Of a DNA stretch of 64,000 nt, positions 17,503 through 27,425 are shown in pieces. This stretch comes from Shewanella insulae (GTDB lineage Bacteria; Pseudomonadota; Gammaproteobacteria; Enterobacterales; Shewanellaceae). Made by a program: the position numbers and the translations under genes. Below the pieces are notes generated by a model, which did not search any database, was not told where the DNA came from, and saw nothing but the letters and a program-made list of their open reading frames with translations. Position 1 is the first letter of the stretch. Each line of letters starts with the position of its first letter. The stretch covers positions 1-64,000 of the forward strand of contig NZ_WRPA01000004.1 of the NCBI RefSeq assembly GCF_009831655.1. The letters are read 5' to 3'.

Positions 17503-18615
17503 TTAAAACTCGGTGGAGTCGAAGGTGGCTTGTATTTTGAGTACCTCGGGGAGCGCCTCTTGGAGGGCGGCGACACAGTCGGCGTCCAGCTTACTGCCCG
17601 ACAGACGTGCCAGCTCGGCAAAGGCATCGCTATTGGTCCAGGCGGCCTTGTAGGGGCGCTCACTGGTGAGGGCATCGAACACGTCCGCTACCGCCACTAT
17701 TCTTGCCTCGATCGGCAGGGTCTCGCCGATGAGTCCCATTGGATAGCCCGAACCATCCATCGCTTCGTGGTGATAGAGCACGATATTACGCAGCATCTGG
17801 GTGTGATCCAGATTGCTCAGGCGGTAGTTACACAATAGTTTGTCGATGAGATCCCGGCCTGACTCGCAGTGTTTCTGCATTTCTGCGCGCTCGGCGTCCG
17901 TCAGAGAGCCTGGCTTAAACAAGATCTCGTCGGGCACTGTGATCTTACCGATATCGTGCAGGGGGGCAAACATGAAAATATGCTCGATAAAGTGATCGTT
18001 TAGTCCTTTCTCATCCGCTATCCGTTGGGCGATGAGACGGGAATAGTGGGCCATGCGGCTCAGGTGGCCGGCGGTTTCCGGGTCGCGAAAATGGGTGACA
18101 TCTATGGCTGTCTTCATGGTCGAGGCTAGGGTGTTCAACTCGCTTAGCTCGTTGATCACCATCAGGGCCAGCAGGTTACCGATAAGGTCCAGGTGTTCCA
18201 CGCAGCGCTTGTCGAATACCTGCTTTTCGTCGCCGTTGAAGAAGATAAAGCCCTGCAGGGTATTGCCTGAGAGCAGGGGCAGGGTATAGCTGCTGCGATA
18301 GCCCGCCTCATAGATCTTGATGGCGTGTTCGTGTCGGCTGTCTCTGTAGATGCCAAGGTCCTGGACGATTCTTGCCTCTCTGGAGCGGGCAATCTCCAAC
18401 AGCGAGTTGCACCGGCTGAGATTAGCCTGATAGTGATTGAGAGGCGAGGGCTTACCGCTATAGATGAAGGTGCGCACTATGTCGGTGGTTTCGTCGAATA
18501 GGGCGACGGCGATACGGGTGATCTGCGGTAGCTTGGCCTGGGTGGTGGTATGAAGGTGTGCCAGCTTACTCATGATAGAGGAGTGTTGATTGAGCTCCGT
18601 AGAGGTGTAGTACAT
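17503..18615 (-). CDS. GAF-HD-GYP domain protein (putative c-di-GMP phosphodiesterase)
   Basis: A 370-residue cytoplasmic protein. Residues about 15-165 form a GAF-like sensor domain. Residues about 180-350 form an HD-GYP domain with HDIGK, FKPGSL, HHEAMDGSGYP and ADVFDALTSERPYK. The HD metal ligands and the GYP motif are present, so hydrolysis of cyclic di-GMP is the likely role. There is no membrane segment. I chose the ATG at 18615 because GGGAGG sits before it; an ATG four codons upstream lacks one. Motility or biofilm effects are inferred from the family. Confidence 0.88.
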   Translation of the reverse strand: MYYTSTELNQHSSIMSKLAHLHTTTQAKLPQITRIAVALFDETTDIVRTFIYSGKPSPLNHYQANLSRCNSLLEIARSREARIVQDLGIYRDSRHEHAIKIYEAGYRSSYTLPLLSGNTLQGFIFFNGDEKQVFDKRCVEHLDLIGNLLALMVINELSELNTLASTMKTAIDVTHFRDPETAGHLSRMAHYSRLIAQRIADEKGLNDHFIEHIFMFAPLHDIGKITVPDEILFKPGSLTDAERAEMQKHCESGRDLIDKLLCNYRLSNLDHTQMLRNIVLYHHEAMDGSGYPMGLIGETLPIEARIVAVADVFDALTSERPYKAAWTNSDAFAELARLSGSKLDADCVAALQEALPEVLKIQATFDSTEF

Positions 18616-18793
18616 GTGCCCTCCCATGGCGTGGTGCCTGACTAAGCTAAGTTAGCTCATTGTCATTATAGTCAAGCTATTGGCAGAGATAGCATTATAC
18701 CTATGGCTTATAGGAAAAAGGGCTTAAGGGAGTAAGGGGCATGATCCTTGTTAAGTTACCGAGCCAGTTGGCCCGGTAACTGGGGCCGTCAAA

Positions 18794-20083
18794 TTAAATA
18801 GCCTTATCCAGGGCCTGAGAGACGTCCTGGATAATATCGTCGATATGCTCTATGCCGACCGAGATGCGGATCAGATCTTCTGATACCCCCGCCTTGGCCA
18901 GCTCCTCGCCGTTGAGCTGTCTGTGGGTGGTCGTCGCCGGATGACAGGCCAGGGATTTGGCATCGCCTATGTTGACCAGGCGCAGGATCATCTGCAGGGC
19001 ATCGATAAAACGTCCGCCGGCCGCCTTGGCCGCCTCGCTATCTTCGGCCTTGATGCCGAAGCTGATGATGCCCGAGGCCTTGCTCGAGGTGATCTTCTCG
19101 CAGTTGTCGCGATAAGGGCTGTTGTCCAGCGCACCATAGTTGACCCAGCTGACCCTGGGATCTTGCTCGAGGAACTTGGCCAGCGCCAGGGCGTTGTCGC
19201 AGTGACGCTCCATACGTAGCGCCAAGGTCTCCAGCCCCTGTAGTAACAGGAAGGCACTCTGAGGCGCGAGGGCGGCGCCGGTATTGCGCAGCGGCACCAC
19301 GCGGCAGCGACCGATGAAGGCCGCCGGACCGAAGGCCTGGGTATAGATCACCCCATGGTATGAGGGATCGGGCTCGTTGAGCAGGGCGAAACGTTCTGGT
19401 TGTGCCGCCCAGTCGAACTTGCCCGAATCGATGATCACTCCGCCTATGGTGGTGCCGTGGCCGCCGATATATTTAGTCAGCGAGTGAATCACGATATCGG
19501 CACCGTGGTCGAAGGGGCGACAGAGCACTGGGGTCGCGACCGTATTATCGACGATCAGCGGCACGCCGTGCCTGTGGGCTATCTCGGCCAGGCGGACGAT
19601 GTCGACGATATTACCAGCCGGGTTGCCGATAGACTCACAAAACAGCGCCTTGGTCTTGTCATCGATATGAGCTTCCAGACCCTCGAAGTCGTCGAAGGCC
19701 GCCATGCGCACCTCTACGCCTTGTCTAGGCAGGGTGTGGGCAAACAGGTTATAGGTGCCGCCATAGAGCTGACTGGTGCTGACGATGTTATCGCCCACCT
19801 GTGTCAGTGCCTGAATGGCATAGGTGATGGCGGCCATGCCAGAGGCCAGTGCCAGGGCACCGATACCGCCTTCGATGGCGGCCAGGCGCTGCTCGAGCAC
19901 ATCTGTAGTGGGGTTCATGATGCGGGTATAGATGTTACCCGGCACCTTAAGATCAAACAGGTCGGCACCGTGTTGGGTGTCGTCGAAGGTATAAGAGGTG
20001 GTCTGATAAATAGGCACGGCCGCCGCCTTGGTGGTCGCTTCCGAGGTATATCCATGATGCAGGGCAAGAGATTCGAGTTTCAT
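18794..20083 (-). CDS. metY: O-acetylhomoserine sulfhydrylase (PLP-dependent)
   Basis: Forms homocysteine (or methionine) from O-acetylhomoserine and sulfide or methanethiol, using pyridoxal phosphate. It is 429 residues, the family length, with the Cys/Met-metabolism fold: ALASGMAAI, VDNTVATP and the PLP-binding Lys204 in SLTKYIGGHG. The 429-residue length and NPAGNIVDI stretch favour MetY over MetB or MetZ. AGGA precedes the ATG. Tandem met boxes about 60 bases upstream indicate MetJ repression by S-adenosylmethionine. It is divergent from the nqr operon. Confidence 0.92.
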   Translation of the reverse strand: MKLESLALHHGYTSEATTKAAAVPIYQTTSYTFDDTQHGADLFDLKVPGNIYTRIMNPTTDVLEQRLAAIEGGIGALALASGMAAITYAIQALTQVGDNIVSTSQLYGGTYNLFAHTLPRQGVEVRMAAFDDFEGLEAHIDDKTKALFCESIGNPAGNIVDIVRLAEIAHRHGVPLIVDNTVATPVLCRPFDHGADIVIHSLTKYIGGHGTTIGGVIIDSGKFDWAAQPERFALLNEPDPSYHGVIYTQAFGPAAFIGRCRVVPLRNTGAALAPQSAFLLLQGLETLALRMERHCDNALALAKFLEQDPRVSWVNYGALDNSPYRDNCEKITSSKASGIISFGIKAEDSEAAKAAGGRFIDALQMILRLVNIGDAKSLACHPATTTHRQLNGEELAKAGVSEDLIRISVGIEHIDDIIQDVSQALDKAI

Positions 20084-20140
20084 CTAATTCATCCTATCGC
20101 TTAACTGAAAACCTGTGATCGAAAAATGACCATATCATTT

Positions 20141-20164
20141 AGACTTCTAGATGTCTAAATCTTT
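20141..20164. promoter_or_regulatory. Tandem met boxes (MetJ operator) before metY
   Basis: Three contiguous 8-mers, AGACTTCT, AGATGTCT and AAATCTTT, match the AGACGTCT consensus at 7, 6 and 4 positions by my count. MetJ binds arrays of such boxes. The site lies 58-81 bases upstream of metY. Confidence 0.8.
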
Positions 20165-20416
20165 TTAATATGGAGATGATTTGCTCGATGAAGGGGACTT
20201 GGCAGACGATTCGAGCCGATGAAGCACACTTTTTACCGCTGCTATACACTTAGCTCCCAAGGATTTGCAGAGGGCGAGAATGGCCGAGATGATGCCCTAA
20301 ACATAAGATAATTTTTGCTCCAAATTGAATGCTTTAGCCTCGGCTAAATAAGGCGCATCCCCTTTACCTGTTTTATTGTTATAAAACTACATTGTTAACA
20401 GTTCTTAGGATTGACC

Positions 20417-20433
20417 AGCGATCATGATCACAA
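20417..20433. promoter_or_regulatory. CRP-like site upstream of the nqr operon
   Basis: Read on the minus strand, TTGTGATCATGATCGCT resembles TGTGA-N6-TCACA, with one good half (TGTGA) and one weaker (TCGCT). It lies about 115 bases before nqrA. The match is partial. Confidence 0.35.
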
Positions 20434-20546
20434 TTCCTATCGAAAAACTGTAGCTAAGTTACAAGCTGGTGTCGGAATGTGACCTCAATATCGGAATCCC
20501 GGTTAACAAACTTTTACCATGAGGCATCCCAATTTAGTAACGGTTG

Positions 20547-21917
20547 ATGTTTGCGATGGCAGGTTTTCCAGACAAGATTAAGACGATAAAGAAGGGCCTA
20601 GATGTGCCTATCGCCGGTGAGCCGAGGCAAGAGATAGATTGCTGCGCTCGTCCTGCAAAGGTGGCACTGCTGGGTGAAGAGTATGTTGGCCTCAAGCCTA
20701 CCCTATTGGTGGAGGTTGGCGATCGGGTGAAGAAGGGCCAGCCCCTGTTTGAAGACAAGAAGGCGCCGGGTGTACGCTTTACCGCGCCGGCCAGTGGTGT
20801 GGTCGTCGAGATCAACCGCGGTGAGCGGCGTGTGCTGCAGTCTGTGGTGATCCAGGTAGAGGGCGATGAGCAAGTCACCTTTAAGGCCTATTCTGATCTG
20901 AGTCAGCTTAGCCGTGAAGCCGTGCAGCAGAATCTGGTTGAGAGTGGTCTGTGGACCGCGCTACGTACTCGCCCCTTCTCGCGTGTGCCTCTGCTCGATA
21001 GCGAGCCTGCCGACATCTTCGTCAACGCCATGGACACCAACCCCCTAGCGGCCGATCCCCGAGTGATTATTGCAGAGCAAACTCAGGCCTTCGCCGCGGG
21101 ACTCGAGGTATTGAGCTACCTGACTTCTGGCAAGGTCCACCTGTGCCACGATGCCGGTGAGGCTCTGCCGGGTGCCGACCTTGCGCGTGTCGAGAGCCAT
21201 CGTTTTGCCGGTGTGCATCCAGCAGGCTTGGTGGGCACTCATATTCACTTCATCGCGCCTGCCAGCCTGGAGCGCCCCGTGTGGCACCTTGGCTATCAGG
21301 ATGTGATCGCTTACGGCAAGCTGTTCCTGACCGGTGAGCTCTACACAGATCGCGTGGTGGCCCTGGGTGGCCCGACGGCGCTCAATCCGAGATTGTTGCG
21401 CACTCAACTGGGCGCTCAGCTAAGTAATCTGGTTGAGGGCGAGATCAAGCCAGGCACCAACCGTGTGGTTTCAGGCTCTGTGCTGGCCGGCCATACAGCC
21501 GCTGACGTTCACGATTATCTGGGCCGCTTCCATCAGCAGATCTCTGTGTTGGCGGAAGATGCTAAACATCAGCTACTGCCATGGGTGCGCGGCGGCGCAG
21601 ACAAGTTCTCTATCACCCGCGCGGTGACCTCTCGCTTCAAGGCGACTAAGCGCCTGTTCGATCTCACCACCCATGCCGGTGGCTCACACCGCGCCATGAT
21701 GGCCTTTGGCCAGCTGGATCGCGTCATGCCGCTGGATATCTTACCCACGCTTTTGGTGCGCGATCTCGTGGTGCGTGACACAGATGAGGCTCAGGCCTTA
21801 GGGGCCTTAGAGCTGGATGAGGAAGATTTAGCCCTGTGTACTTTTGTCTGTCCCGGTAAGTATGACTTCGGGCAGGAACTGCGCATCTGCCTAGATATTA
21901 TTGAGAGGGAAGGTTAA
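20547..21917 (+). CDS. nqrA: Na+-translocating NADH:quinone reductase subunit A
   Basis: Peripheral cytoplasmic subunit of Na+-NQR, the six-subunit respiratory pump that oxidises NADH, reduces ubiquinone and exports Na+. The family N-terminus [15 protein letters not shown] is followed by the biotinyl-lipoyl-like region and the Rossmann-like middle, full length at about 456 residues. The ATG at 20547 is chosen; another ATG nine bases later is possible, since the conserved region begins near residue 10 of either. It is the first gene of nqrABCDEF and overlaps nqrB by one base. Confidence 0.95.
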   Translation: MFAMAGFPDKIKTIKKGLDVPIAGEPRQEIDCCARPAKVALLGEEYVGLKPTLLVEVGDRVKKGQPLFEDKKAPGVRFTAPASGVVVEINRGERRVLQSVVIQVEGDEQVTFKAYSDLSQLSREAVQQNLVESGLWTALRTRPFSRVPLLDSEPADIFVNAMDTNPLAADPRVIIAEQTQAFAAGLEVLSYLTSGKVHLCHDAGEALPGADLARVESHRFAGVHPAGLVGTHIHFIAPASLERPVWHLGYQDVIAYGKLFLTGELYTDRVVALGGPTALNPRLLRTQLGAQLSNLVEGEIKPGTNRVVSGSVLAGHTAADVHDYLGRFHQQISVLAEDAKHQLLPWVRGGADKFSITRAVTSRFKATKRLFDLTTHAGGSHRAMMAFGQLDRVMPLDILPTLLVRDLVVRDTDEAQALGALELDEEDLALCTFVCPGKYDFGQELRICLDIIEREG

Positions 21918-23131
21918 TGAGTAAGCAAGACAATAAGCCAGATGTGCAAGAGAACTACTATGCCCATGGCTCGTCGATGCGCAGCTTCTTGCGCTCCCTG
22001 CTTTATGCCCATGGCCGCAGCACTAAAGGCAAGGTGCATGTGCGTGACGCGATTGATGTCAAACGTACCATGACCTTAGTGGGCCTTTGCCTGCTACCTG
22101 CCATATTGTTTGGTATTTATAACATAGGCTTACAAGCGCAGCAGGCATTGGCCGCTGGGCTGACGACACCAGAGAGTTGGCAGTTATGGGTGTTCAATGG
22201 CATTTCTGGAGGCCTCAGTGAGCAAACTGGGCTTTTAGGGCTATTTGCCTATGGCCTGAGCTTTTTCCTGCCCATCTATCTTACCGCGCTGGTGGTGAGC
22301 CTGTTTTGGGAAGTGGTGTTTGCCAAGGTGCGTCGTCAGGAGCTGCATGAAGGCTTCTTCGTCACCGCCTTGCTATTTACCTTGATTCTGCCGGTATCAA
22401 CACCGCTATGGATAGTTGCCCTAGGCATCACCTTTGGTGTGATCATGGCCAAAGAGGTGTTTGGTGGCATGGGGTATAACTTCCTCAACCCTGCGCTGGC
22501 CGGTTATGCCTTTATCTACTTTGCCTACCCGACCGAGGTGGCGCAGATTGCCCAGTTTGTGGCGGTCGATGGCTTCTCTGGCGCGACTACGCTGCTCCAG
22601 ACCGCGGCAGGCAAGATGAGCTTCGAGGGATACACCTGGTATCAGGCCTTTAGCGATCCGCTATGGTGGGATGCCTTCTTCGGCTTCACCGTCGGTTCTA
22701 TCGCCGAAACCAGTACCCTGGCAATTCTAATCGGCGGGTTGTTCCTGCTGCTGACTCGCCTGGCCGACTGGCGCGTGGTGGCCGGTGTGATGGCCGGTAT
22801 GGTGGCGACCGCCGTACTGTTCAACCTAATCGGTTCGGCCAAGAACGAGATGTTTGCCATGCCTTGGACCTGGCATCTGGTCAGTGGCGGCTTCGCCCTG
22901 GGGATGATGTTTATGGCAACCGATCCCGTGACTACCGCCTATACCCGCCAGGGTAAGTTTGCCTACGGCGCCCTGATCGGTTTCATGACGGTGCTGATTC
23001 GCGTACTGAACCTCAAGATGCCCGAGGGGATCATGCTGGCGATTCTGTTTGCCAACCTGTGGGCGCCCATCTTCGATTACCTGGTGGCACGCAGCAACAT
23101 GAAGCGGAGGCTGAAGCGCAATGCCTTATAA
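21917..23131 (+). CDS. nqrB: Na+-translocating NADH:quinone reductase subunit B
   Basis: Integral membrane subunit with about ten helices, related to RnfD, carrying covalently bound FMN and riboflavin. The flavinylation motif SGAT is at residues 221-224 (Thr224), the phosphoester FMN site added by ApbE. It is 404 residues and ends KRRLKRNAL, a normal NqrB C-terminus. A GGAGG inside its final codons serves a small downstream ORF that overlaps its last 11 bases. Confidence 0.96.
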   Translation: MSKQDNKPDVQENYYAHGSSMRSFLRSLLYAHGRSTKGKVHVRDAIDVKRTMTLVGLCLLPAILFGIYNIGLQAQQALAAGLTTPESWQLWVFNGISGGLSEQTGLLGLFAYGLSFFLPIYLTALVVSLFWEVVFAKVRRQELHEGFFVTALLFTLILPVSTPLWIVALGITFGVIMAKEVFGGMGYNFLNPALAGYAFIYFAYPTEVAQIAQFVAVDGFSGATTLLQTAAGKMSFEGYTWYQAFSDPLWWDAFFGFTVGSIAETSTLAILIGGLFLLLTRLADWRVVAGVMAGMVATAVLFNLIGSAKNEMFAMPWTWHLVSGGFALGMMFMATDPVTTAYTRQGKFAYGALIGFMTVLIRVLNLKMPEGIMLAILFANLWAPIFDYLVARSNMKRRLKRNAL

Positions 23132-23240
23132 GTCAGAACATATGCTAAGGATCCAGACCGCCAACCTCTGGTCATCGATTTTCGCATCCTTTTTGTTTCG
23201 CCGTTCCAGAGAGCGCGCCACTATGGAGAAGCAACGCTAA
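23121..23240 (+). CDS. Candidate 39-residue small ORF between nqrB and nqrC
   Basis: The ATG at 23121 follows a perfect GGAGG nine bases upstream, inside the end of nqrB. The frame runs 39 codons and its TAA shares the A of the nqrC ATG (TAATG), a translational-coupling arrangement. The product has a short hydrophobic centre (ANLWSSIFASFLF) flanked by basic residues, like a membrane-associated peptide. Such a gene is not part of known nqr operons, where nqrC normally follows nqrB closely. It may be a real subunit-like peptide, a leader that feeds ribosomes to nqrC, or chance. Confidence 0.45.
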   Translation: MPYKSEHMLRIQTANLWSSIFASFLFRRSRERATMEKQR

Positions 23241-24010
23241 TGGCATTTAAGAAAGATACCGTTGTGGGGACCATGATCTTCACACTCGTCCTCTGCCTCT
23301 CTTGTTCTTTTATGATCACGGGAACCGCCGAGGTACTCAAAGAACGTAAGTTGGTGAAGAAGCGCGACGAGCTTAAGCGCAATGTCCTGCTGGCCGCCGA
23401 TATCGATATCAGTGGCGACAAAGATTTTCGTGCCATCTTCGAGCAGTCGGTGAGGCCTCTGCTGGTGGAGCTGGACAGCGGCGCCATTGATACCGAGGCG
23501 AACGTGTTGGATTTCGACGACCGCATGGCGGCCATCAATCCGCAGACCTCGAGCAAGCCTAAGAAAGATATCGCCAAAATCAAGACCCGTGCCAACCAGG
23601 CTCGCGTGTTCAAGGTGTTTGATGACAAGGGCGAGCTGCACGCCGTAGTGCTGCCTATCTACGGCAAGGGGCTCTGGTCGATCATCTATGGTTATGTGGC
23701 GCTCAAGCCAGACCTGAACACCATAGAAAACGTGGTCTTCTACGAGCATGGTGAGACACCTGGCATCGGTGACTTCCTCGACGATACGGCCTGGACCGAC
23801 AAGCTTAAGGGCAAGCAGCTGTTTGACGAGAAGGGCAAGGTCTCCTTCAAGGTGGTCAAGGGCGGTGCTAAGGCCGGCGATCTCCATGGTGTCGATGCCG
23901 TGAGCGGCGCGACCATGACGGGACGCGGCGTACAGCGTGCCATGCAGTTCTGGTTCGGGGTCGAAGGTTATCAGACCTTCCTTCACAAGCTAAAAGCGTC
24001 GGAGGTTTAA
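23240..24010 (+). CDS. nqrC: Na+-translocating NADH:quinone reductase subunit C
   Basis: A single-pass membrane subunit (helix about residues 8-30) with a periplasmic FMN-binding domain. The flavinylation motif SGATMT is at 222-227, with Thr225 the FMN attachment residue, the numbering seen in Vibrio NqrC. It is 256 residues. Its start overlaps the stop of the 39-codon ORF and also has GGAG about 12 bases upstream. It passes electrons from the NqrF/D/E iron centres towards NqrB. Confidence 0.95.
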   Translation: MAFKKDTVVGTMIFTLVLCLSCSFMITGTAEVLKERKLVKKRDELKRNVLLAADIDISGDKDFRAIFEQSVRPLLVELDSGAIDTEANVLDFDDRMAAINPQTSSKPKKDIAKIKTRANQARVFKVFDDKGELHAVVLPIYGKGLWSIIYGYVALKPDLNTIENVVFYEHGETPGIGDFLDDTAWTDKLKGKQLFDEKGKVSFKVVKGGAKAGDLHGVDAVSGATMTGRGVQRAMQFWFGVEGYQTFLHKLKASEV

Positions 24011-24011
24011 G

Positions 24012-24635
24012 ATGAGTAAGAGTATGACGGCGACCCGGGACATTCTAACCGGCCCGATTTTCGCCAATAACCCCGTGGCCATGCAGGTGCTTGGGGTCTG
24101 TTCGGCGCTGGCGGTCAGTAACTCGATGCAGACCGCATTGGTGATGACCCTGGCGGTGACCTTTGTGTTGGTGTTTTCCAATTTGATCATCTCCAGCATT
24201 CGTAACTTTATTCCTAACAGCGTGCGCATCATCGCTCAGATGACGGTGATCGCCTCCCTGGTGATCATAGTCGACATGGTGCTGCAGGATGTGGCCTATG
24301 AGCTGTCACGTCAGCTGTCGGTATTCGTGGGCTTGATCATCACCAACTGTATCATCATGGGCCGCGCCGAAGCCTTCGCCATGAAGATGCCGCCCCATCT
24401 GGCAGTGGTAGATGCCATGGGCAATGCCATGGGCTATGGCGTTATCCTGCTCAGCGTCGCCTTCGTGCGAGAGCTGCTGGGTGCCGGCACCCTGTTTGGT
24501 CACGAGATCTTAAAGACGGTGGAGAACGACGGCTGGTATCTGGCCAACGAGATGTTTAAGTTGCCGCCGAGTGCATTCTTCCTGATTGGCTTACTGATCT
24601 GGGCCATCAATGTTATCCAGCGTAAGCGAGGTTAA
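24012..24635 (+). CDS. nqrD: Na+-translocating NADH:quinone reductase subunit D
   Basis: A 207-residue polytopic membrane protein of the NqrD/RnfE family with about six helices. It carries [13 protein letters not shown] and the duplicated [15 protein letters not shown] segment, whose Cys residues help hold the membrane-embedded iron-sulfur centre shared with NqrE. It starts two bases after nqrC stops and is followed by nqrE after four bases. Confidence 0.95.
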   Translation: MSKSMTATRDILTGPIFANNPVAMQVLGVCSALAVSNSMQTALVMTLAVTFVLVFSNLIISSIRNFIPNSVRIIAQMTVIASLVIIVDMVLQDVAYELSRQLSVFVGLIITNCIIMGRAEAFAMKMPPHLAVVDAMGNAMGYGVILLSVAFVRELLGAGTLFGHEILKTVENDGWYLANEMFKLPPSAFFLIGLLIWAINVIQRKRG

Positions 24636-24639
24636 GGCT

Positions 24640-25248
24640 ATGGAACACTATATCAATCTCTTTGTTCAAGCCGTCTTTATCGACAACATGGCGCTCTCCT
24701 TCTTCATGGGCATGTGTACCTTCCTGGCCGTGTCGAAGAAGGTGTCGACCTCCTTCGGTCTGGGTATTGCCGTGATTGTGGTGATGACTCTGGCGGTGCC
24801 GCTAAACCAGATGATCTACTCCAAGGTGCTGGCCCCCGGTGCACTGGCCTGGGCGGGGTATCCCGAGCTGGACCTGAGCTATCTCAAGCTTATTACCTTC
24901 ATCGGTGTGATCGCCGCCCTGGTGCAGATCCTGGAGATGTTTCTGGATAAGTATATTCCCAGCCTATATGACAGCCTGGGGATCTTCCTGCCGTTGCTAA
25001 CGGTTAACTGCGCTATCTTCGCCGGGGTGATCTTTATGGCGAACCGCGACTACACCCTGGGTGAGTCTGTGGTGTTTGCCACCGGCTCCGGCTTTGGCTG
25101 GGCGATGGCCATCGTATTGCTGGCGGGACTGCGTGAGCGGATGAAGTTTCACGCCATTCCTGCCGGGCTGCAAGGGGTGGGCATCACCTTTATTACCACG
25201 GGCCTGATGGCATTGGGCTTTATGTCTTTCTCCGGCATCTCGCTGTAA
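24640..25248 (+). CDS. nqrE: Na+-translocating NADH:quinone reductase subunit E
   Basis: A 202-residue polytopic membrane protein of the NqrE/RnfA family, pseudo-symmetric with NqrD. It begins [34 protein letters not shown], the family N-terminus, and later has [10 protein letters not shown]; the two conserved Cys contribute to the intramembrane Fe centre. The ATG at 24640 is chosen; the frame is open 10 codons upstream inside nqrD. Confidence 0.95.
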   Translation: MEHYINLFVQAVFIDNMALSFFMGMCTFLAVSKKVSTSFGLGIAVIVVMTLAVPLNQMIYSKVLAPGALAWAGYPELDLSYLKLITFIGVIAALVQILEMFLDKYIPSLYDSLGIFLPLLTVNCAIFAGVIFMANRDYTLGESVVFATGSGFGWAMAIVLLAGLRERMKFHAIPAGLQGVGITFITTGLMALGFMSFSGISL

Positions 25249-25289
25249 GTGGCGTGCTAGTGTCTGCGCATTAAGAAAAGGGTTATTAG

Positions 25290-26507
25290 ATGGAAATGGC
25301 AATAGGCATAGGCATGTTCACCATAGTGGTGTGTGTGCTGGTGATGGTGATTTTAGTCGCCAAGAGTAAGCTGGTGATCAACGGTGACGTGAGCATCCGT
25401 ATCAACGACGACGATGAGAAGAGTATTACCACGGCGGCGGGCGATAAGCTGCTGGGCGCCCTGGCGGGCAAGGATATCTTTATTCCCTCGGCCTGTGGCG
25501 GCGGTGGTACCTGCGGTCAGTGCAGGGTAAAGGTCAAGTCGGGTGGCGGCGATATCCTGCCCACCGAGCGCGACCATATCAATAAGAAAGAGGCCAAAGA
25601 GGGCTGTCGTCTGGCCTGTCAGGTGGCGGTGAAGACAGACATGGAACTTGAGCTGGAAGAGGAGATCTTCGGCGTCAAGAAGTGGCAGTGTGAGGTGATC
25701 TCCAACGATAACCAGGCCACCTTCATCAAGGAGCTGCTGCTCAAGCTGCCCGAAGGGGAAGATGTTAAGTTCAAGGCGGGTGGTTACATTCAGATCGAGG
25801 CGCCTGCTCACGAGGTCAAATACAGCGATTTCGATATTCCGGCAGAGTACCGTGATGACTGGGAAAAATATGGCCTGTTCGATCTCGTCTCAACCGTAAA
25901 TGAAGATGTGCTGCGCGCCTACTCTATGGCCAACTACCCGGATGAGAAAGGGGTGATCATGCTAAACGTGCGTATCGCCACACCGCCATCAGAGGGGCTG
26001 CCACCGGGTAAGATGTCCTCCTACATCTTTAACCTCAAGGCGGGTGATAAGGTGACTATCTCAGGGCCTTTCGGTGAGTTCTTCGTTAAGGAGACGGATG
26101 CCGAGATGGTGTTTATCGGTGGTGGTGCAGGCATGGCGCCCATGCGCTCCCATATCTTTAACCAGCTAAAGGGTGAGCAGACTAAGCGCAAGATGACCTT
26201 CTGGTACGGTGCCCGTTCACGCCGTGAGATCTTCTATCAGGAGGAGTTCGACGCGCTGGCGGCGGAAAATGACAACTTCGAGTGGCACGTGGCCCTGTCG
26301 GATCCGCTTCCCGAGGATAGCTGGGACGGCTACACGGGCTTCATCCATAACGTCCTCTATGAGAACTACCTGAAGAATCACAAGGCGCCGGAAGATTGTG
26401 AGTTCTACATGTGTGGCCCTCCAATCATGAACTCCTCGGTGATTAATATGCTGGAAAGCCTAGGGGTTGAGCAGGAGAACATACTGCTGGATGACTTCGG
26501 CGATTAA
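25290..26507 (+). CDS. nqrF: Na+-translocating NADH:quinone reductase subunit F
   Basis: The NADH-oxidising entry subunit. An N-terminal membrane helix (about 4-26) is followed by a 2Fe-2S ferredoxin domain with Cys69, 75, 78 and 110 ([12 protein letters not shown] and RLACQ), then a ferredoxin-reductase module. That module has the FAD motif RAYSMANYP and the NADH-binding [11 protein letters not shown] and [10 protein letters not shown] segments. It is 405 residues, normal length. It is the last gene of the operon and is followed by a strong terminator. No apbE or nqrM is adjacent. Confidence 0.96.
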   Translation: MEMAIGIGMFTIVVCVLVMVILVAKSKLVINGDVSIRINDDDEKSITTAAGDKLLGALAGKDIFIPSACGGGGTCGQCRVKVKSGGGDILPTERDHINKKEAKEGCRLACQVAVKTDMELELEEEIFGVKKWQCEVISNDNQATFIKELLLKLPEGEDVKFKAGGYIQIEAPAHEVKYSDFDIPAEYRDDWEKYGLFDLVSTVNEDVLRAYSMANYPDEKGVIMLNVRIATPPSEGLPPGKMSSYIFNLKAGDKVTISGPFGEFFVKETDAEMVFIGGGAGMAPMRSHIFNQLKGEQTKRKMTFWYGARSRREIFYQEEFDALAAENDNFEWHVALSDPLPEDSWDGYTGFIHNVLYENYLKNHKAPEDCEFYMCGPPIMNSSVINMLESLGVEQENILLDDFGD

Positions 26508-26525
26508 TCCCGAGTCTTTCTAAGA

Positions 26526-26556
26526 CAAAAACGCAGCCAATGGCTGCGTTTTTTAT
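26526..26556 (+). terminator. Terminator of the nqr operon (ACGCAGCC type)
   Basis: AAAAACGCAGCC-AAT-GGCTGCGTTTTTTAT lies 20 bases after the nqrF stop, a strong stem with a T-run. Confidence 0.9.
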
Positions 26557-26654
26557 GTCGAGGTAGGACGGGTCGCTATTTGATCTGTGTCATAGTGGTC
26601 TGTGAGGCATAGCTTTATATTGTTTTGTTATCTAAAGGTTAACGAAGTAATGAT

Positions 26655-27425
26655 ATGAGCGATAAGCCAGAGAGCTGCGAGAGCAGGGCACCCAAGAGCA
26701 CCTATACCATCTCCGCGCGGGGCAAGGCGGATCATCAGTCGGTGATTAAGTTTCTTAAACAACACTTTGCCGCGGTGCCCCTTGCCCAGGTAGAGAGTGT
26801 ATTTGGTTTCGTCGAGCCATCGACCCTATACGGCGGGCGTTTTTATCTGATGCGCCAGTTGTCTGAGCGGGATACGGGTCTGCTGGCAAACCATGGCATA
26901 GGGCTTAGAATTCCCTTTACCAATCACTTCGCCACCAAGGAAGAGTTTGACGCCAATCGCCCCTTGCTTGCCAAATATCATCACAAACGCAACTCGATTA
27001 TCTGTACCAACGACGACCTGGCCTATTGGATCAAGCAGGAGTACCCTGACTATGACATAGAAGCGAGTGTGATTAAAAACTTGCTTAAGCCAGAGCAGAT
27101 CGAGGAAGCTTTTGACCTGTACGATACCTTAGTACTGCCTATGGTGCTCAATGATGATGAGGCCTTCTTGGCGGCCTTGGCGCAGAAAGATCGCATTCGT
27201 TTGTTTGCCAATGCAGGTTGCGCCTACACCTGCCCGGCGCGCATCTGTTACAAGTCTATCTCTAAGTTTAATAAGGGGCTGGGGGGCGAGTTTAAATGTT
27301 CCCAAGATCTTAAGGCCCGTGAGATGCAAGGGATGATAGACTTCGATCTGCAAAGGCTGAGAAACCTGGGTTTTCATAAGTTTAAACTGCTAAGGGCCAG
27401 GGCTGGCGACCTGACGGGGTACTAG
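26655..27425 (+). CDS. Uncharacterised Cys-cluster protein
   Basis: A 256-residue soluble protein with no signal peptide. Its most striking feature is GCAYTCPARICYK (about residue 192), a Cx3Cx4C cluster, plus a later Cys in FKCSQD. This suggests a metal or Fe-S site. The arrangement of beta-strand-like segments before the cluster (IGLRIPFTNHF, NSIICTNDDLAYWI, DTLVLPMVLN) and the ANAGCxYxCP pattern recall TIM-barrel proteins of the peptidase U32 type, but I cannot assign it. It stands alone after the nqr terminator. A link to Nqr biogenesis is only positional. Confidence 0.55.
   Translation: MSDKPESCESRAPKSTYTISARGKADHQSVIKFLKQHFAAVPLAQVESVFGFVEPSTLYGGRFYLMRQLSERDTGLLANHGIGLRIPFTNHFATKEEFDANRPLLAKYHHKRNSIICTNDDLAYWIKQEYPDYDIEASVIKNLLKPEQIEEAFDLYDTLVLPMVLNDDEAFLAALAQKDRIRLFANAGCAYTCPARICYKSISKFNKGLGGEFKCSQDLKAREMQGMIDFDLQRLRNLGFHKFKLLRARAGDLTGY

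Larger units (their letters stand above)
20084..20546. other. metY-nqrA divergent intergenic region
   Basis: 463 bases containing the met boxes near metY, an AT-rich tract around 20370-20400 and the CRP-like palindrome at 20417. No gene is evident. The long leader before nqrA could carry further control elements, but I see no definite hairpin. Confidence 0.5.
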
